NCBI RefSeq assembly: GCF_036785885.1
Contig: NC_092312.1
Span: 27,114,739-27,178,738 of the forward strand
Direction: 5' to 3'
Length of the DNA stretch: 64,000 nt
Source of the DNA: Coffea arabica
Taxonomy: Eukaryota > Streptophyta > Magnoliopsida > Gentianales > Rubiaceae
The notes beneath the pieces were generated by a model that was given only the letters and a program-made list of their open reading frames with translations, was not told where the DNA came from and did not search any database. Position numbers and translations under genes: made by a program. Numbering within the stretch: position 1 is the stretch's first letter; every line of letters starts with the position of its first letter. Positions 11,637 through 23,960 of the stretch are shown piece after piece.

Positions 11637-13669
11637 CCCAAACATTTATTCAGTCGAATTGAACTCAATTGGGGTTTTCACCTCAATGAAATAGTAATCA
11701 AAGTTCCAATCGAAGAACATGCCATTTTGAAGTCTATTGAAAAGATCTAGTCTTCTTTGGTTATATTTTCAAGAACGAGAGGATAACAAATTTAACAAAA
11801 CGTGAGAGAGAACTTCAATCCAGAATTCAACAACCTTTGCGTAATTAAAGTTCTACATTCACCATCTAAAACATTTCAGATTTGAACGTCCTTTACTTTT
11901 CGCAGAACAAATGAGAAGGAAGATCATTCTTCAATTCTTTTCCTATACCATTGCCCCACCAAATTTAAGACTCAAATGGGACCAAAAGTTGGAAAAGGCA
12001 ATGAAACGAGGCAACCATACTATAATATTTCTAGTCTTCTTCACCTTTTTGAGTCAGGCACTATCATTTGGTATTCTTCGACTATAGAACACCTGTTACA
12101 AGAAGGCATCTTCCAATTGATGCATCATTTTCAAAAAAGCTATTTTAGTTGATGTACCATTACTGTTCTAGGATTAGATAAAATAATAATGTCTAGTGCA
12201 GGAACTTTTTATTTCTATACAAATTGTGAACAGTGGTGCTTGTGTTTGGCACACGCAAAAAGACTTTCCATACCACGAAATTGATATGACAAAAAGTTAT
12301 GTTAACATCAACCCTTTAAACAAACAAATCTCACAAGAAAGTGGCCAAAGTGGCGAACCCAAATGGAACATAATGCTGACATAAAAAAAGATCGACACAA
12401 CTTGTGCATAGAATTTTATCAATATTTTTTGGGACCCTTTAAGCTTGTCACCAGTAAGATCATCCTATCAAGGTGTTAGCAAACAAGAAAAATGTAGTTT
12501 TACGTACTAAGTAAAAGTATGCCCTATTAGAATAAGTAGGGTTTATCTTATGTTGCTGTTATCTCCTTTAGCTAGAATAAAGAAATATTAAAAGATGGTT
12601 TGAATACATTATCACCTTAAAGGAGTACCTAATTGGTTTTTACATTACCTTGTAATTGGTCCCCAGCCGATATTTTTTGTGATCTTTTTATAGGCCATAA
12701 TTCTGCTAATTAATTGGTCTCCAATTTCCTTGTAATTGGTTTGAATACATTTTTTCTGATCATGTTAAACTTAGCTTTAGATTGAGATTTTAAATGATAA
12801 CTAGTAATATGTCATGTGCTTTGCCCATGGATATATTTTTGAAGATATAGTATTTTTTATATACTAAATTTCTTTGCTAAATGTTGATTGTTGATATAAT
12901 ATATTCTAAGAAACTATGACTAACAAAATTTAGTAATTGCTAGTCATACAAAATGTATATTGCATATAAAAAATTAAAATTTTGTGATACATTCTACCAT
13001 ATAAAAACTTTGAAGATGAAAGTTAGTTGAGTTATTGTCTATTTTACTGGAATTGCAATAGAAAAAAGATGAAATTTTTTATAATTTATAAAACCAGTGC
13101 ATAAATGAAAGTTAGAAAAATATTTGCTAAAGCGTGCTCATTTTTAGCGATTGCAGAATAGATCTTGGGCTAACTCCTTCCAACTCTAAATAGAATCAAT
13201 TGGAATACTTGCCTCCAAAATCAATGCAAAAGTTTAAGAATATCTTAGGGCTAAACTTGTATATTTCTATAGAAAATTGAGCCACAGTCAAAATAATACC
13301 TTAAAATCTCTAGAAACATTCTCAAGTATGTCCAAGTTAAAGTTCTGTATCCAAAAGTCCTTTTGCTTTAAGAACCAATTTCCAATTCCAATCTAGCAAT
13401 ATTTTTCCTCTTTGTAATTAAGCTTTCTTTCTCATGCAACTTGAAAAAAAAATCTTTTTTGTAACTTTAGTCTTCACCAAATCTTGATTTATTCCATTTT
13501 ATTGGGCATTAATGGATCAATTAATGATTAATAACATCAATTTATTGCCCCATTTTCACATTGTAGAGCTCTAGCAATAGTGAAAATTAATTAACGGTTT
13601 CAGGTTGGATCATTATATTAGATTGATTATGGGGATTGATTTTTTATTTCTGTAATGACAGTTGCCTTT

Positions 13670-13805
13670 GAAATGTGTTTGGATAATAGATTATTTGGGA
13701 TAATTTTTTGAAAAAAAATATTATAGCACTTTTTTGATGTGATATATATGGGATAAAAAGATGATTGAAAAATCTATTGATGATACAAGCAAATAAATTT
13801 TGCAT
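13670..13805. mobile_element. MITE family 2 member
   Basis: The sequence begins with tgtgtttggataat, has ttttttgaaaaaaaatatta and agcacttttttgatgtgata in its body, and ends in an A/T-rich tail. Related members lie at 62284-62407 and 62936-63076; the last has recognisable terminal inverted repeats. The right end is approximate. Confidence 0.5.
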
Positions 13806-14949
13806 GTTTTTTACATAAATATACAAGCTTTCATGCCTCACAGCAATAAAGTTTCATTAACAAAAATTAAGTAATGATCCCTCTTTTCCCACCAACATAT
13901 TCCTTAAAAAACTAATTTTCAAATCACAATTTTGGACAATTTTGAGAAGAACTTTTCCGAGCAATGTTTTGGTATTTTTCTAATAATTTAAGACATTAAA
14001 AAGTGAGGATAATGGGAGAAAATGTGTGTTAATATAAGCACAATTTTGAAAAGTTAACTGTAGTTAAAAATTTGAATATAATCAATATTTATCAGTTTCA
14101 CTACCTATAGAATTTTTGTCTTAAGAGTTTTTGAATTATTCTCGCCATTCTTTTTTTTTCTTAATCAATATATTAATAATATAGTAATCTTAGTTGTCAA
14201 TTTAACATTTTATCTTCTCATTAACTGTTTTAAACCAGCACATATGATATAATGAGTTAATGACTTTAATCATCATTAAACAATAAGGGCACAATATGAA
14301 CTTTCAATCGTCAATTACTAATGGTATAATAGGGATAAGAAAAACTAAGACAACAACAATTGCCCTCAAAACGCCAAAACGCATGGTTACGGTAATAATA
14401 GATAGATAATAATGTGGAAGCGAGCCCATAGATTTTGGGTGCATGCCTTTGAATTACTTGACTTATGTCACCAGATTGTGATAAGCATGTCATCATGGAC
14501 CTCGTTGCTGATTAGATCAGACCACAATTCTAATTGGTAATATTGTATCATATTTTAATCAAATTTAGATCAAATTTGACGTTTAGTGAGAGTAGCTCAC
14601 TAATTTAATCTTAATTTGTCCAAACAGATCAGGCTAGCACATTCATTCGCAATCCCAATTCATTGGCAATCCGATAAAAAAACAATATATTCGATTAATG
14701 ATAAATTGGTTAAACACTCTTCTCACTTCCACTAATTTCAAGTTATAAACATATCTGATTTGACGTTTCTACGCGTAATTATCATGGACTTGTCGCTTTC
14801 TTTCTTGGGTTATTTTTATTGGTGATAATTTGACTCTGTCTCGAAATTTCTACCATTTCAATTGGCCCTCAAATTAATATTAAACTTGCCTTCCCTAATT
14901 TGAGAATGACTTTATTCTGAAACAATGTATAGTTCTACTGAAGAAGGTT

Positions 14950-15125
14950 TACATGCCCTCCCTGAGTTAGCTTTTCTGGTAACAAGCGCATCTTCAGGCC
15001 ATGCTTATCAGGTTTCGAGTCTTGCCTGGGGTTATCACGTTCGAGGGGTAGGCTTCCTCTAGGGGGATTAGTTGGATCGAAAGTCCGGATACCCCTTGTG
15101 TCTGAAAAAAAAAGAAGAAGAAGAA
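14950..15125 (+). mobile_element. SINE with target-site duplication
   Basis: A tRNA-like head carries a B-box-like ggtttcgagtc near 15011. The element has a G-rich body, a short A run and a (GAA)n tail. It is bracketed by a 10-bp direct repeat gaagaaggtt at 14940-14949 and 15126-15135, as expected for retroposition. The tail composition overlaps the duplication, so the right edge may shift by a few bases. There is no coding capacity. Confidence 0.65.
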
Positions 15126-16330
15126 GAAGAAGGTTGCAAGTTGATCAAAATAAGTTAGAACAAACTTCAAGAAGATCTGATATTAAACATCTTTCAGCTT
15201 CAACTTATTTCAAACGTATTCCCAAATAAAGAAAAAGGAAGAGTTCCAAAAATATTTGTTAAAACTGGTTATCATATAACGATGCTGATAAGTTGTCCGA
15301 AAAATTGCCACTTTATTTTTGTCTCTGGGAATTGATAAGCTAACTAAATTTGATAAAAGCTTGTCAAGGGATACTAAACAAAATTATCTCCAAACAAAGA
15401 AAAGAGAAAAAGGAGAACAATCAAACTCCAATCGATCAGTACAAAGTAGCTTTTAGCTTAATAAACATGATATGCAACTGAGCTTAAGCAACTCATATCC
15501 GGGCCATGTACAATTCAAAACTATAGCCTAGAAGCACTTCTTAACACTGAGGAAAAGAAGATGGGAACTAAATGTCTTTATTTGATTCCATTTTGCAAAA
15601 AAAAAAAAAAAAAAAAGATTATTTAAGAGAAGATGGAGCAAATGATGACACAACTACGCCACTTAAGCATAATAATAATGATCCAATAGTGGAACTTTCA
15701 AATCAATGATGACTCCACTTGTGCTCTTGTCCTAATCCTTGCTAACCACATTTTTCCTTGCTAAGAGCCAAAAAATTTCCTCAATCATGCTAGAATTTTA
15801 CTTATCTCCATTTGGTAGATAACTCAATTCATAATTATTGTCTCCCAATGTCAATTTTATGTTGGTTTGTCTCAATATTTCTGTTTAAGTGTCAAATGAT
15901 ACATTAAGCAATTCATGATTAAGGCCTTCCACGTAAATTATGGTGTGGACTTCCATGTTGATTGTGCTAAGTGATCACTTGGTAATTGCTTCATTACGTC
16001 CACTCAAGTCTTAACTGCTCTTATGTTTTTCTGAGTTTGCGGTAAATTACATTACCAAGCGTTCAATCAATTGACTAAATACACGGTTATATTGGAAGAA
16101 GAAGTCATAGAGTCTGAATAATTTGACAACATTGATAAGCGTTCAAGAAGACTGCTGAGATCCCAAAACATGACAAATTGTTGAGTCCCAAAGTATGAAA
16201 AAATTGCTAGTTTTAGTCCATTGGTCAAGTCTTCTGCAAAGCTTTTTTTTTTTTTTTTTTTTCCAGCTGATGTAGCTATATTTTTTAGCAAGTACTTGCT
16301 GAGATTTTGAGAATTAACTATTACAAACGA

Positions 16331-16395
16331 GGGCGGAAGAGGGTGTATAAGTGAGATATCTCGAGTTCAAAACTTTCAACTTATACTAAAAACAA
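16331..16395 (+). mobile_element. SINE-like remnant
   Basis: A fragment with ataagtgagatatctcgagttc and a polyA-like end resembles the sequence near 62219-62270 (ataagtgagaaatgctaagttcgag). Both keep a B-box-like core. It is too degraded to place exact ends. Confidence 0.35.
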
Positions 16396-17989
16396 ATATA
16401 ATAGATGCTTTTTGCTCCCCATCGATAAATATGCTTTTTTAGCTTAAAAAAAGTTTGAGAAATCAAATTAATGCATCAAGTGCGGCCTATTCTTCAATAT
16501 AGCTATGAATCATTTAAAACGAAGTTAATTTGGTTCTTTAATCATTTAAAATGAGGGATAAGAACAATGGATGGTCTTACAAATATTTAAGGGATAAATA
16601 TATTTCTTTACCTAAAAAAAGAAGTTTCTTTACAATCCATTTAGCCAAGGTTATAGTATTGCATTAGTCAAAAAGCTGGCTGCGGCCTCGATAATTGTTA
16701 AGCATGTCATAGAACTTGTACAATTTTAACCACTGCACACTTTCTTTCTTTCTTTTTTTTTTTTTTGATAAAAGAAAATTTCGTTAACATATTATTGAGA
16801 ATCATCCAACATGATTTGATCTATATCGGTACTCTAATGGGCGGGTTAAACGTGCACTAGAAATTACAGATTTACAATTTAATAAATATAATAGATCTGA
16901 AAAAATACAAATTTCACAATTGTCTTCTGATATATATGTCTATCACTACTGTTCCTCTTCGTGTATGTTGCAATCTCTAGATTTGCTAATTGATGGTTTT
17001 AAATTCTAATAATAATGATGAAATGTGTCGAAATAGATTCAACATCCAAAAGAATTTAGAATCTGACAATCATATCTGAAATAGCCACTGCACACATTGT
17101 TCTATGAAAATGTATATCAGTGCATGTCTTATCACAATTCATACAATATGTACGGAAACATACAAATCATTTCTGGTTCAATGCGGACCACGAACTCTAC
17201 CCCAGTCCAATTAATCAAACGACAATATGAATCTTGTTCTAGATATTTTCACGTACATTTCAAGAAAATTTCATTGTGATACTCAGTTCTCGTAGGCTGC
17301 TTGAAGGGAAAGGAGATACAGTACTTTTTCTGAAAATATTTCCTCTTGTTAGCACACAGAAAAATTGCTTTATACATATCAAATACAGAAACACATTTCA
17401 AAGAGCTGATCCATTCTTGTGTAATCTTTAGATCTAAATACTAATTATTAAAATGCTAAACGCAAGATCACAAGGCAATTGATAAATCACTTTCTTTACC
17501 TTTTCTCACAACTATTTTTTTCCTCTGTAACCAAAATTTCAATGTTGCATGCTTAAAACCAGGAAAAGTTAGGTTACCCAACTATGGGAGTGGCATGCAA
17601 GCAAAGGATGATGTTGGGAATCCAACGTGCCCCATATCACTAGAGCCCTCCAATCGTACCAACTTCAAGCACTGACATTTGGACCACTACCATAGAAGAG
17701 AGATTACATAGTTTTAAATTTTAATTGCTCTATACAAATTGCTGACATAGGTTATGGATTCCACTTTAGTTTCGATTAGAGTATCCACTGAAATTGTTTG
17801 CAAATAACAATTATGGAGAATTTTGATGCTAAGTTGTTGGCATACAGACGAGGAAACACACTTGGAAGAGTGAAAACAGGCACTAGTCCATGACAATTTG
17901 TATGCATATAGTTTATAGTAATGCAGGCACAAGTTCCATATTAACGCACACTGGAACGCTTGAGTTTAGGGCTTGTGCCCTTAGCGTGG

Positions 17990-18266
17990 GTGACAGCACT
18001 TTCGGCATGAAAAACACCCTCAAAAGGGAATAGGACCTGTTGTTATTGAAGGGAGTAAACATCCAAACTGAAATTATAAAATGAAATAAATACCTAAAAG
18101 ATGAATCACTATGAAGATGTGTAAACCTATAATAGGAGCAAAAGCCGCATCTACAAAAGAGGGCATGAAAGATAACCCTCACGGGATGAGGTGATAGCAC
18201 TTATGGCATGAAAAATAACTCTCACGGCATGAAAAATAACACTCACGGGATGATGTGAAAGCACTT
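17990..18266 (-). repeat. Degenerate short repeats next to copia LTR
   Basis: A motif close to ggcatgaaaaataacnctcacgg occurs at about 18162-18184, 18205-18227 and 18226-18248, with a weaker form near 18005-18030. Copies alternate with gcactt blocks. Their position beside the primer-binding site suggests they belong to the leader of the minus-strand retroelement. Confidence 0.5.
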
Positions 18267-18374
18267 TAAAAAAAAAAAAAAAAAGAAGAAAAGAAAAGGA
18301 ACGCCCATGATAGGAATCCGAATAATTAACATTGTCAAACTACGGAATACCGATGACCCGTTAAGGGATTAAAA

Positions 18375-18607
18375 GCTCTAATACCATGTCAGAATGATGA
18401 TCAAAAAATGAGAAGAAACAGTGTGTATTAATAAAATGGTGTTCTAGCATAAAAGTACCGAAAATCTATATTTATAGGTGTACAAAATATGTAAAAATAG
18501 AAAATTGATCTATTGAAAGTCATTTATACAATTTGAAGATATCATTAATCTCCAATCAATTATTTAAAATTAATACAATGAATGTGGACATAACACAGAC
18601 ATTAACA
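18375..18607 (-). mobile_element. Copia-type LTR (18387-18607) with primer-binding site
   Basis: Read on the minus strand, a 221-bp LTR starts with TGTTAATGTCTG and ends with CATTCTGACA. It is followed directly by TGGTATTAGAGC (18375-18386), a one-base variant of the initiator-Met tRNA primer-binding site of copia elements. A TATAAATATAG box lies inside the LTR at 18466-18477. No pol gene and no second LTR were found, so the element is truncated or non-autonomous. Confidence 0.7.
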
Positions 18608-19860
18608 CCTTCAATAAAAAAAAATGTTTTGAGAACTTTATGTTTCAGGTGAGCGTTTTAATTCTGGCTTGTTTCAGGCTAAAGAAAAAGGAATGCAAAA
18701 AAGAACTTTGAACAATGGGCATTAGGACAATTCTTTTGAAAAAAAAAAAAGAAAAGAAAAAACGGTTGAAACAAACAAGAGGATGCACTTCTTTTTGTTC
18801 ATGGAATAGGAATTAGGACAATTACGTATGGCGTAGATAAAGTAATAGGCAAAACAGCTTATCAAATGCCTGCACTCATATTTTGTATTTGTCTGAGTAT
18901 AGTTATAAGATACCTCTTCAGCTCTTCTCCACTGCAGTGCATGAATAATGTAATATTGATATATCCTACTGTTTTTATTACGTAATTTAGAAGATCTTTC
19001 ACGTAAATTGTTGTCACACTAATACATCCGCTCGACACGTTGCTCTTCTTTCTTTTTTTTTTTTTTTTTTTGGCTCTTTCGTACGTGATGCATCCATTCA
19101 TGATGTCGAATCGCACTAGATATAACCTTAAAATTAAGAATGGAAAAAATTGCGTGATTGGCTCTGACTTTACGGCCACAGAGTTTTTAACAAGTATAAA
19201 GGGTTCAAGAATTTATTCTTATACGCCCAAGTTAGGTTGAGTCCTGCTTTTGTGCATGAAGCTACTGAAAAAGAGAGGAGTTGGTGGTGGAAAGCTTGTA
19301 AGCTCTGCTTTGCTCTAGACCAAATTTCCAAAGGTAAGTAACCAACAATTTCTCAGTTATAAGCTCCCTTGATTTCTCTCTTCAAAACCTATTCTTCCCT
19401 TTATCCAAGGGTCATTGAAGAATTCATGTATATGAATTGCCTTCCTTTTTTCTTCTTTGCATTGTCTTTCTTACCATTCCCATCATCTAAAGTAAATCTA
19501 GCACAATGGCTTCTGTCTTTACTTCTCTACCACTTTTTATTGCAACAGTTTCTAGCTGGATCACATACTTGGTGACTGAATAATGGCTTCATAATTTTAC
19601 ATTTCTCCTAACCAAAACAAAGCAATATGGTTGTATAGCAAACTTTTCATTCATGAAAAACGGAAAAAGTACTAAAAAGATTAGCAGAGTTTTACGTCAT
19701 TTGTTCACAAGCCAAGCGGTACGTTATGGAATGCCCATGCAGGAAACGTGGCAGAAGCAGCCACACGTAGGCAAAAGGAAGACGAATGCCAAAACTATTT
19801 TCTCCAAATTTCTCCATATATTGCATCAATATTTTTGGAGAAAATAACAGTTTATTTTCT

Positions 19861-20032
19861 GTCTATAAATAACATTTGATCTTTCTTCCTCTCCCAGCCA
19901 GAAAAAACAGTCTTAAGTGTTAATTTGGAAGGCGGGAAGAGCCAAGTCTTGAGCCCAAGTCTCCAAGGTCTGCAAGTGAGAAGCCAGGCAGGAGCTCCAC
20001 TTTAGCACCACCCTCATTTTGCATATTAAAAG
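19861..20032 (+). promoter_or_regulatory. Possible promoter and non-coding first exon
   Basis: A good TATA box (TATAAATA, 19863-19870) is followed about 30 bases later by a pyrimidine-rich start-like region. A G/A-rich leader-like segment then ends at 20032 in a strong donor (aaaag then gtgagc). This looks like a plant promoter plus spliced leader exon on the plus strand. The next plus-strand coding exon is MATE exon 1, about 8.9 kb away, so a link to that gene is only a guess. An equivalent exists at 46625-46796. Confidence 0.3.
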
Positions 20033-20059
20033 GTGAGCATTTTAATTTTAGTATTGTTC

Positions 20060-21180
20060 TTATTTTTGGCCTTTACAACACATATTTTCTTGTCTTTTAA
20101 CTTTCTGTCTTACTATAGTATACCCTGTGCAGTTTTTTATTAGTGCAATTCTGTGTACTTTGTAACCTTTACAACTCATCCTAATCTACTACTCGGACCA
20201 TTATTCATCAGTTTCACTTCTAAAAAGTAAAGTAGATGAAGCTGGCTGAATTGAGTGCTGAAGCCTCTTATCTTGATTGGTTGTTGGATGCTAGTTTATC
20301 GTGCACACAAGTTTGTAGCATTGCATGTCTGGCCTGCTTAGTGTTTTACACCTCTACCATACATTAAGGTAGATTTTTTTCATAACATGGTCAAAATAAC
20401 AATACTATTAAGGTGGATGTAAAACGTTAAAATTTAGAAGAAGGGTTCATGCATTTCCACGATAGTGCATGATAGCTTCTATGATAGTGGGTGCTGAATC
20501 TGAGTCGTCTAACTAGTTCGATCAAATAATTCTTGATTCAAGATTGAAAACATGAACTTGAAGTACAAAACTAAAGTTTGTGAGCCATTTTGTGAGCTTG
20601 TATCAAGATTATGGAACATCAAAAAACCAATTTCAGTGACATATGAACCAAAGTTTGAACTCGCACAGTCGGATTATTTGATTTGAGCTAACATGAAAAA
20701 GATTGTACGGCTTTTTGTTGATAAATTGGAAGCACTTCAGGTGTCTTCTGACTGACATATGTATGGAACATGGCGAGGACAGCGGCATGTCTTATAGAAG
20801 GAGATAACGAGTGGACCAGTTCTTTATTTTAGGTCCTTTTATTTTTTTTTTTTCACTTGTTAGGTCCAGTTGGAAGGCCTTCAGATCAATAATTTAGAAA
20901 ACTAGCTGAATTTTTACCCTCTTTGATTGAAAAAAAAAAAAAAAGGAAATTTTACTTTTCAACTTGTACAAGGTTTCAGTTGAACTTGTATTGTATTTCC
21001 AAAAATATTTTTTCCATTTTTTTCTTTTTGAAATTATTAGGATAGATAATTTAGTCCGATTTTGCTTTCATTTTCCCGAATTTTCTCAAAATCTTATCCA
21101 ACATTTCTTCTTCAAACCTATTTGTGGCATGCTGTCAAATTGAAAAGACTTGAAATGCAATTTTTTTTTTTCTGGTTAGT
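20060..21180. repeat. Old local duplication, block A
   Basis: This block aligns by eye, in the same order, with 21361-23960. Shared landmarks are tggcctttacaacacac, gcctcttatcttgattggttgtt, tttgtagcattg, acatatgtatgg, ttgttaggtcca and gtggcatgctgtca. The two are clearly diverged, so this duplication is far older than the 26.8-kb repeat. It has no coding content. Confidence 0.6.
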
Positions 21181-22384
21181 AAATAAGAATCTTGCAATGC
21201 AGTTTTCTATTTGTCATTTTATTTATGGTGCATTTATTTGAAATAGCTTCTAACTTCGTGAAACTTAATAACACACACTTTTCCTTCATGAAAACCGTTT
21301 AAAAGTACTTACAAGAATGCGCAGAAACGTGGCATTTTGCTTTTATTGTTATATTATGCAATTTGTGGCCTTTACAACACACGTACACATTTGCTTACTT
21401 TTCAACTTCTAGTCTTCCTATGGTATTTTGTGCAATTTTTTATTAGTATTATTTTGTGTACTTTTTAGCCTTTACAACCCACACTAATTTTTCACTTGGA
21501 CCCTTTGAATGAGTGTTGAAGCCTCTATCTTGTTCGGTTGTTAGATGCATATTTGTCATTTTAACAGGTTTGTAGCATTGTCTCACCAAGAAGAAAAAAA
21601 AAAAAAAAAAAAAGTTTGTAGCATTGTCTCATTGTTTTGCACCTACATTACATTGACCACAAAATACAACCAAAGCAATAATAATAACTCCGACAATAAC
21701 ATCAAGGCAACGATGTAAAACGTTAAAATAAGGGGAAGGGTGGATGCAGTTTCATTGTCGTGGTAACGTTGATGAAAATCGGTGCTGATGATGCAGCTGC
21801 TGCAAATCAGCTGCCTGAGTCCTCTAGTTCAACCAAGCAATTCCCGCCTGACAAATTGAACTTGAATAAAAATCAAAATCACAATATTCAGTTATGAAAT
21901 GTGAAAATATATGTATGTAAGCATTCATCAAATTCTTGTTGGGTGAAAGGCTCTACTCATTCTCAAATTCTTTTATATTTATTCTTTAATTTCATACACT
22001 GTTTGGGAACGGATTCGAATGCCAGCATGATTTGATTGACCATCCGTCATCCACCAGCCCACTAGATCGGTGCTTATTAGTTTGCATCTACCATCATTCC
22101 TTTTTTTTCCCCTTTCTGTTCCATGTCTTCTGTCATTTCCTCTCATTGCTTGTCTAACATGCATATTTGCAGTTTTATTTGTCAAATGTGGTGTTTTATG
22201 GGTTTATAATTAATCTACTATAAGATATGGACTGATTAAAATCTTGTAAAATGACCTAACGAAATAATATTGAAGGTAAAACATCAAAAACCGATTTGAG
22301 TAACATATGGAACCAAAGTTGGAATTTGAGACAATATTGTCGAAGTATTTGATTAGATTTATGGCATTTGAGGTGTCTTCGAAT

Positions 22385-22990
22385 TAGGGGTGTGCATCGA
22401 AATCGATAATTCAGAACTTTAAATTTGAATTTTTTTGAAATTTTGACATAAAAAATTCCGATCGAATTCGATTTCGAATTCACTAATTCCAAATTCGAAT
22501 TCGTAGCGAATTCAAGAACCCTTTTTCTTTCTTTTGGAGTTTTGTTTTGTATTTCTAATTTTTTATTATAATTATATATAAGTTTTGCTAAACTAAATGC
22601 TAACTTTGTATAATATATGTTTATGATTATAACATAATATAAAACTAACTTCATAAGAGTTATTATTGTATTGTTAAACAATATAATTATTAGTTAGATG
22701 TATTATTATATAATATAAATTTTATATTACATATATTAATATACATATATATAAATGAATTTGAAATCGAAATTGGTATTCGATTTCCAATTTCACACCG
22801 ATTTCAAATTGTGAATTCGAAATCGAAATTTCTGATTTGAAAAACCCCATTACCAAAATTATCGAATTAGAACCAAATTTGTATATTTCGAAATTGGAAA
22901 CCCGAATTCCATTCCAATTTCTGATTTACTGATTTCAAAAATTTTAAATTTGATCAATAAATTAAAATTTTTCGATTTTGCACACTCCTA
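22385..22990. mobile_element. MITE (hAT-like) with TIRs
   Basis: This 606-bp element has terminal inverted repeats: taggggtgtgcatcgaaatc at the left and, on the opposite strand at the right, taggagtgtgcaaaatcg. The interior is AT-rich with many gaattcgaaatcg-type repeats. Block A shows the empty site: gtgtcttc joins directly to tgactgacatatgtatgg. A precise target-site duplication is not clear. Open frames across it are chance. Confidence 0.65.
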
Positions 22991-23302
22991 CTTGAAAGTG
23001 ACATGTGTATGGAAATATATCGACGACCGTCTTCGAAGGACAAAACAGGTGCACCAGCTTCTTGTTAGGTCCACTTGGAAGGAGGCTACCTAAGTTTTAC
23101 CTCCTTTGATAAAAGGTGAAAGCAACACTTTTCTACTCAAGGAACACAAAGTTTAAGTGAACTTGTGAACCGTGTAAATAGTTTTCAAAGTATTTGTTTA
23201 AAACTTCCTACACTGAATTATTTTATAAAAAATATTTAGTATTTTCAAAGCATTTATAGTATTTTTTTTAAATATTTTGGTAAAACTTTCTTTCATCCCA
23301 CG

Positions 23303-23480
23303 AAGGAAGGAGCGGGGACGAGTAGGGGTACGGAAATGAAAAGAAAAAGAGAGGGAGGAGGTAGGGGGAAGGAGGGGAAAGGAGGGTGTGACGGGTGGGA
23401 GGAAGGAGGACAAGGTGGGAGAAAGGGGAAGAGAGGGGTGGTCGTCAGGGGAAGAGAGGAGGTGGCGATGGTAGGTGTGT
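23303..23480. repeat. GA-rich (purine) tract
   Basis: About 180 bases of plus-strand sequence are almost entirely purine, with many gggaagg and gaggagg units. It lies in the transposon-like segment inserted in block B. Open frames on both strands are low-complexity artefacts. Confidence 0.8.
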
Positions 23481-23532
23481 ATTTTTGTTTTTCTTTTCTT
23501 TTGTTTGAGTATTTTTTGGGTATTTTAGTCAA

Positions 23533-23534
<2 letters not shown>

Positions 23535-23594
<60 letters not shown>
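23535..23594. repeat. (TA)n microsatellite
   Basis: About 60 bases of TA repeat are broken by gtatatgtg in the middle. The length is identical in the second unit (50299-50358). Confidence 0.9.
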
Positions 23595-23960
23595 TTAAAG
23601 CACCCCTAAAAACATGACTGCCAAACACATCCTGTATTCTATCCAAGAATATTACTCCATTTTGCTTGTCAAAATTAACTAGCAAAAGATAGAGTACTCC
23701 GTCCGTTTAAACTTTTTTTTTTTTTTTAAGGTAAACCTAAACTTTTGTCAGAAAAACAGACCGAATAAAGTGCTGACAAGGAGTCCAATACTCACAACCA
23801 GAAAAATGCAAAACTTTCGTTTTCCTGATTTTTAGAAAATCAATTATTTTTCAGCTTATCTCATGTCCACCAACAATATGTTTATCTCCCAATATCTCAT
23901 CCGACATTTCTTCATCAACAATAAAGTTGTGGCATGCTGTCACAATGCATTTTTTCATCT

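Larger units (their letters stand above)
11637..19860. other. Gene-poor region downstream of LEA-2
   Basis: There is no convincing protein gene. The first few hundred bases should hold the LEA-2 3' UTR. The rest contains a MITE near 13670-13805, a SINE at 14950-15125, a SINE-like remnant near 16331-16395, a minus-strand copia LTR with primer-binding site at 18375-18607, and several long A or T runs (15597-15616, 16243-16262, 19053-19071). Confidence 0.6.
21361..23960. repeat. Old local duplication, block B, with insertions
   Basis: This is the second block of the local duplication. It is longer than block A mainly because of two insertions absent from A: a MITE at 22385-22990 and a transposon-like segment with GA-rich and TA-rich tracts somewhere in 23200-23860. 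Block A therefore serves as a pre-insertion reference for both. Confidence 0.6.

Noticed and set aside
22256-22681. 141-codon minus-strand open frame
   Set aside because: It runs across the edge and interior of an AT-rich MITE; composition-driven, with no domain.
23198-23685. Proline/serine-rich and arginine/glycine-rich open frames on both strands
   Set aside because: Low-complexity translation of the GA-rich and TA-repeat tracts.
23690-23712. Stowaway-type end (actccgtccgttt)
   Set aside because: No matching inverted end was found nearby; too short to call an element.
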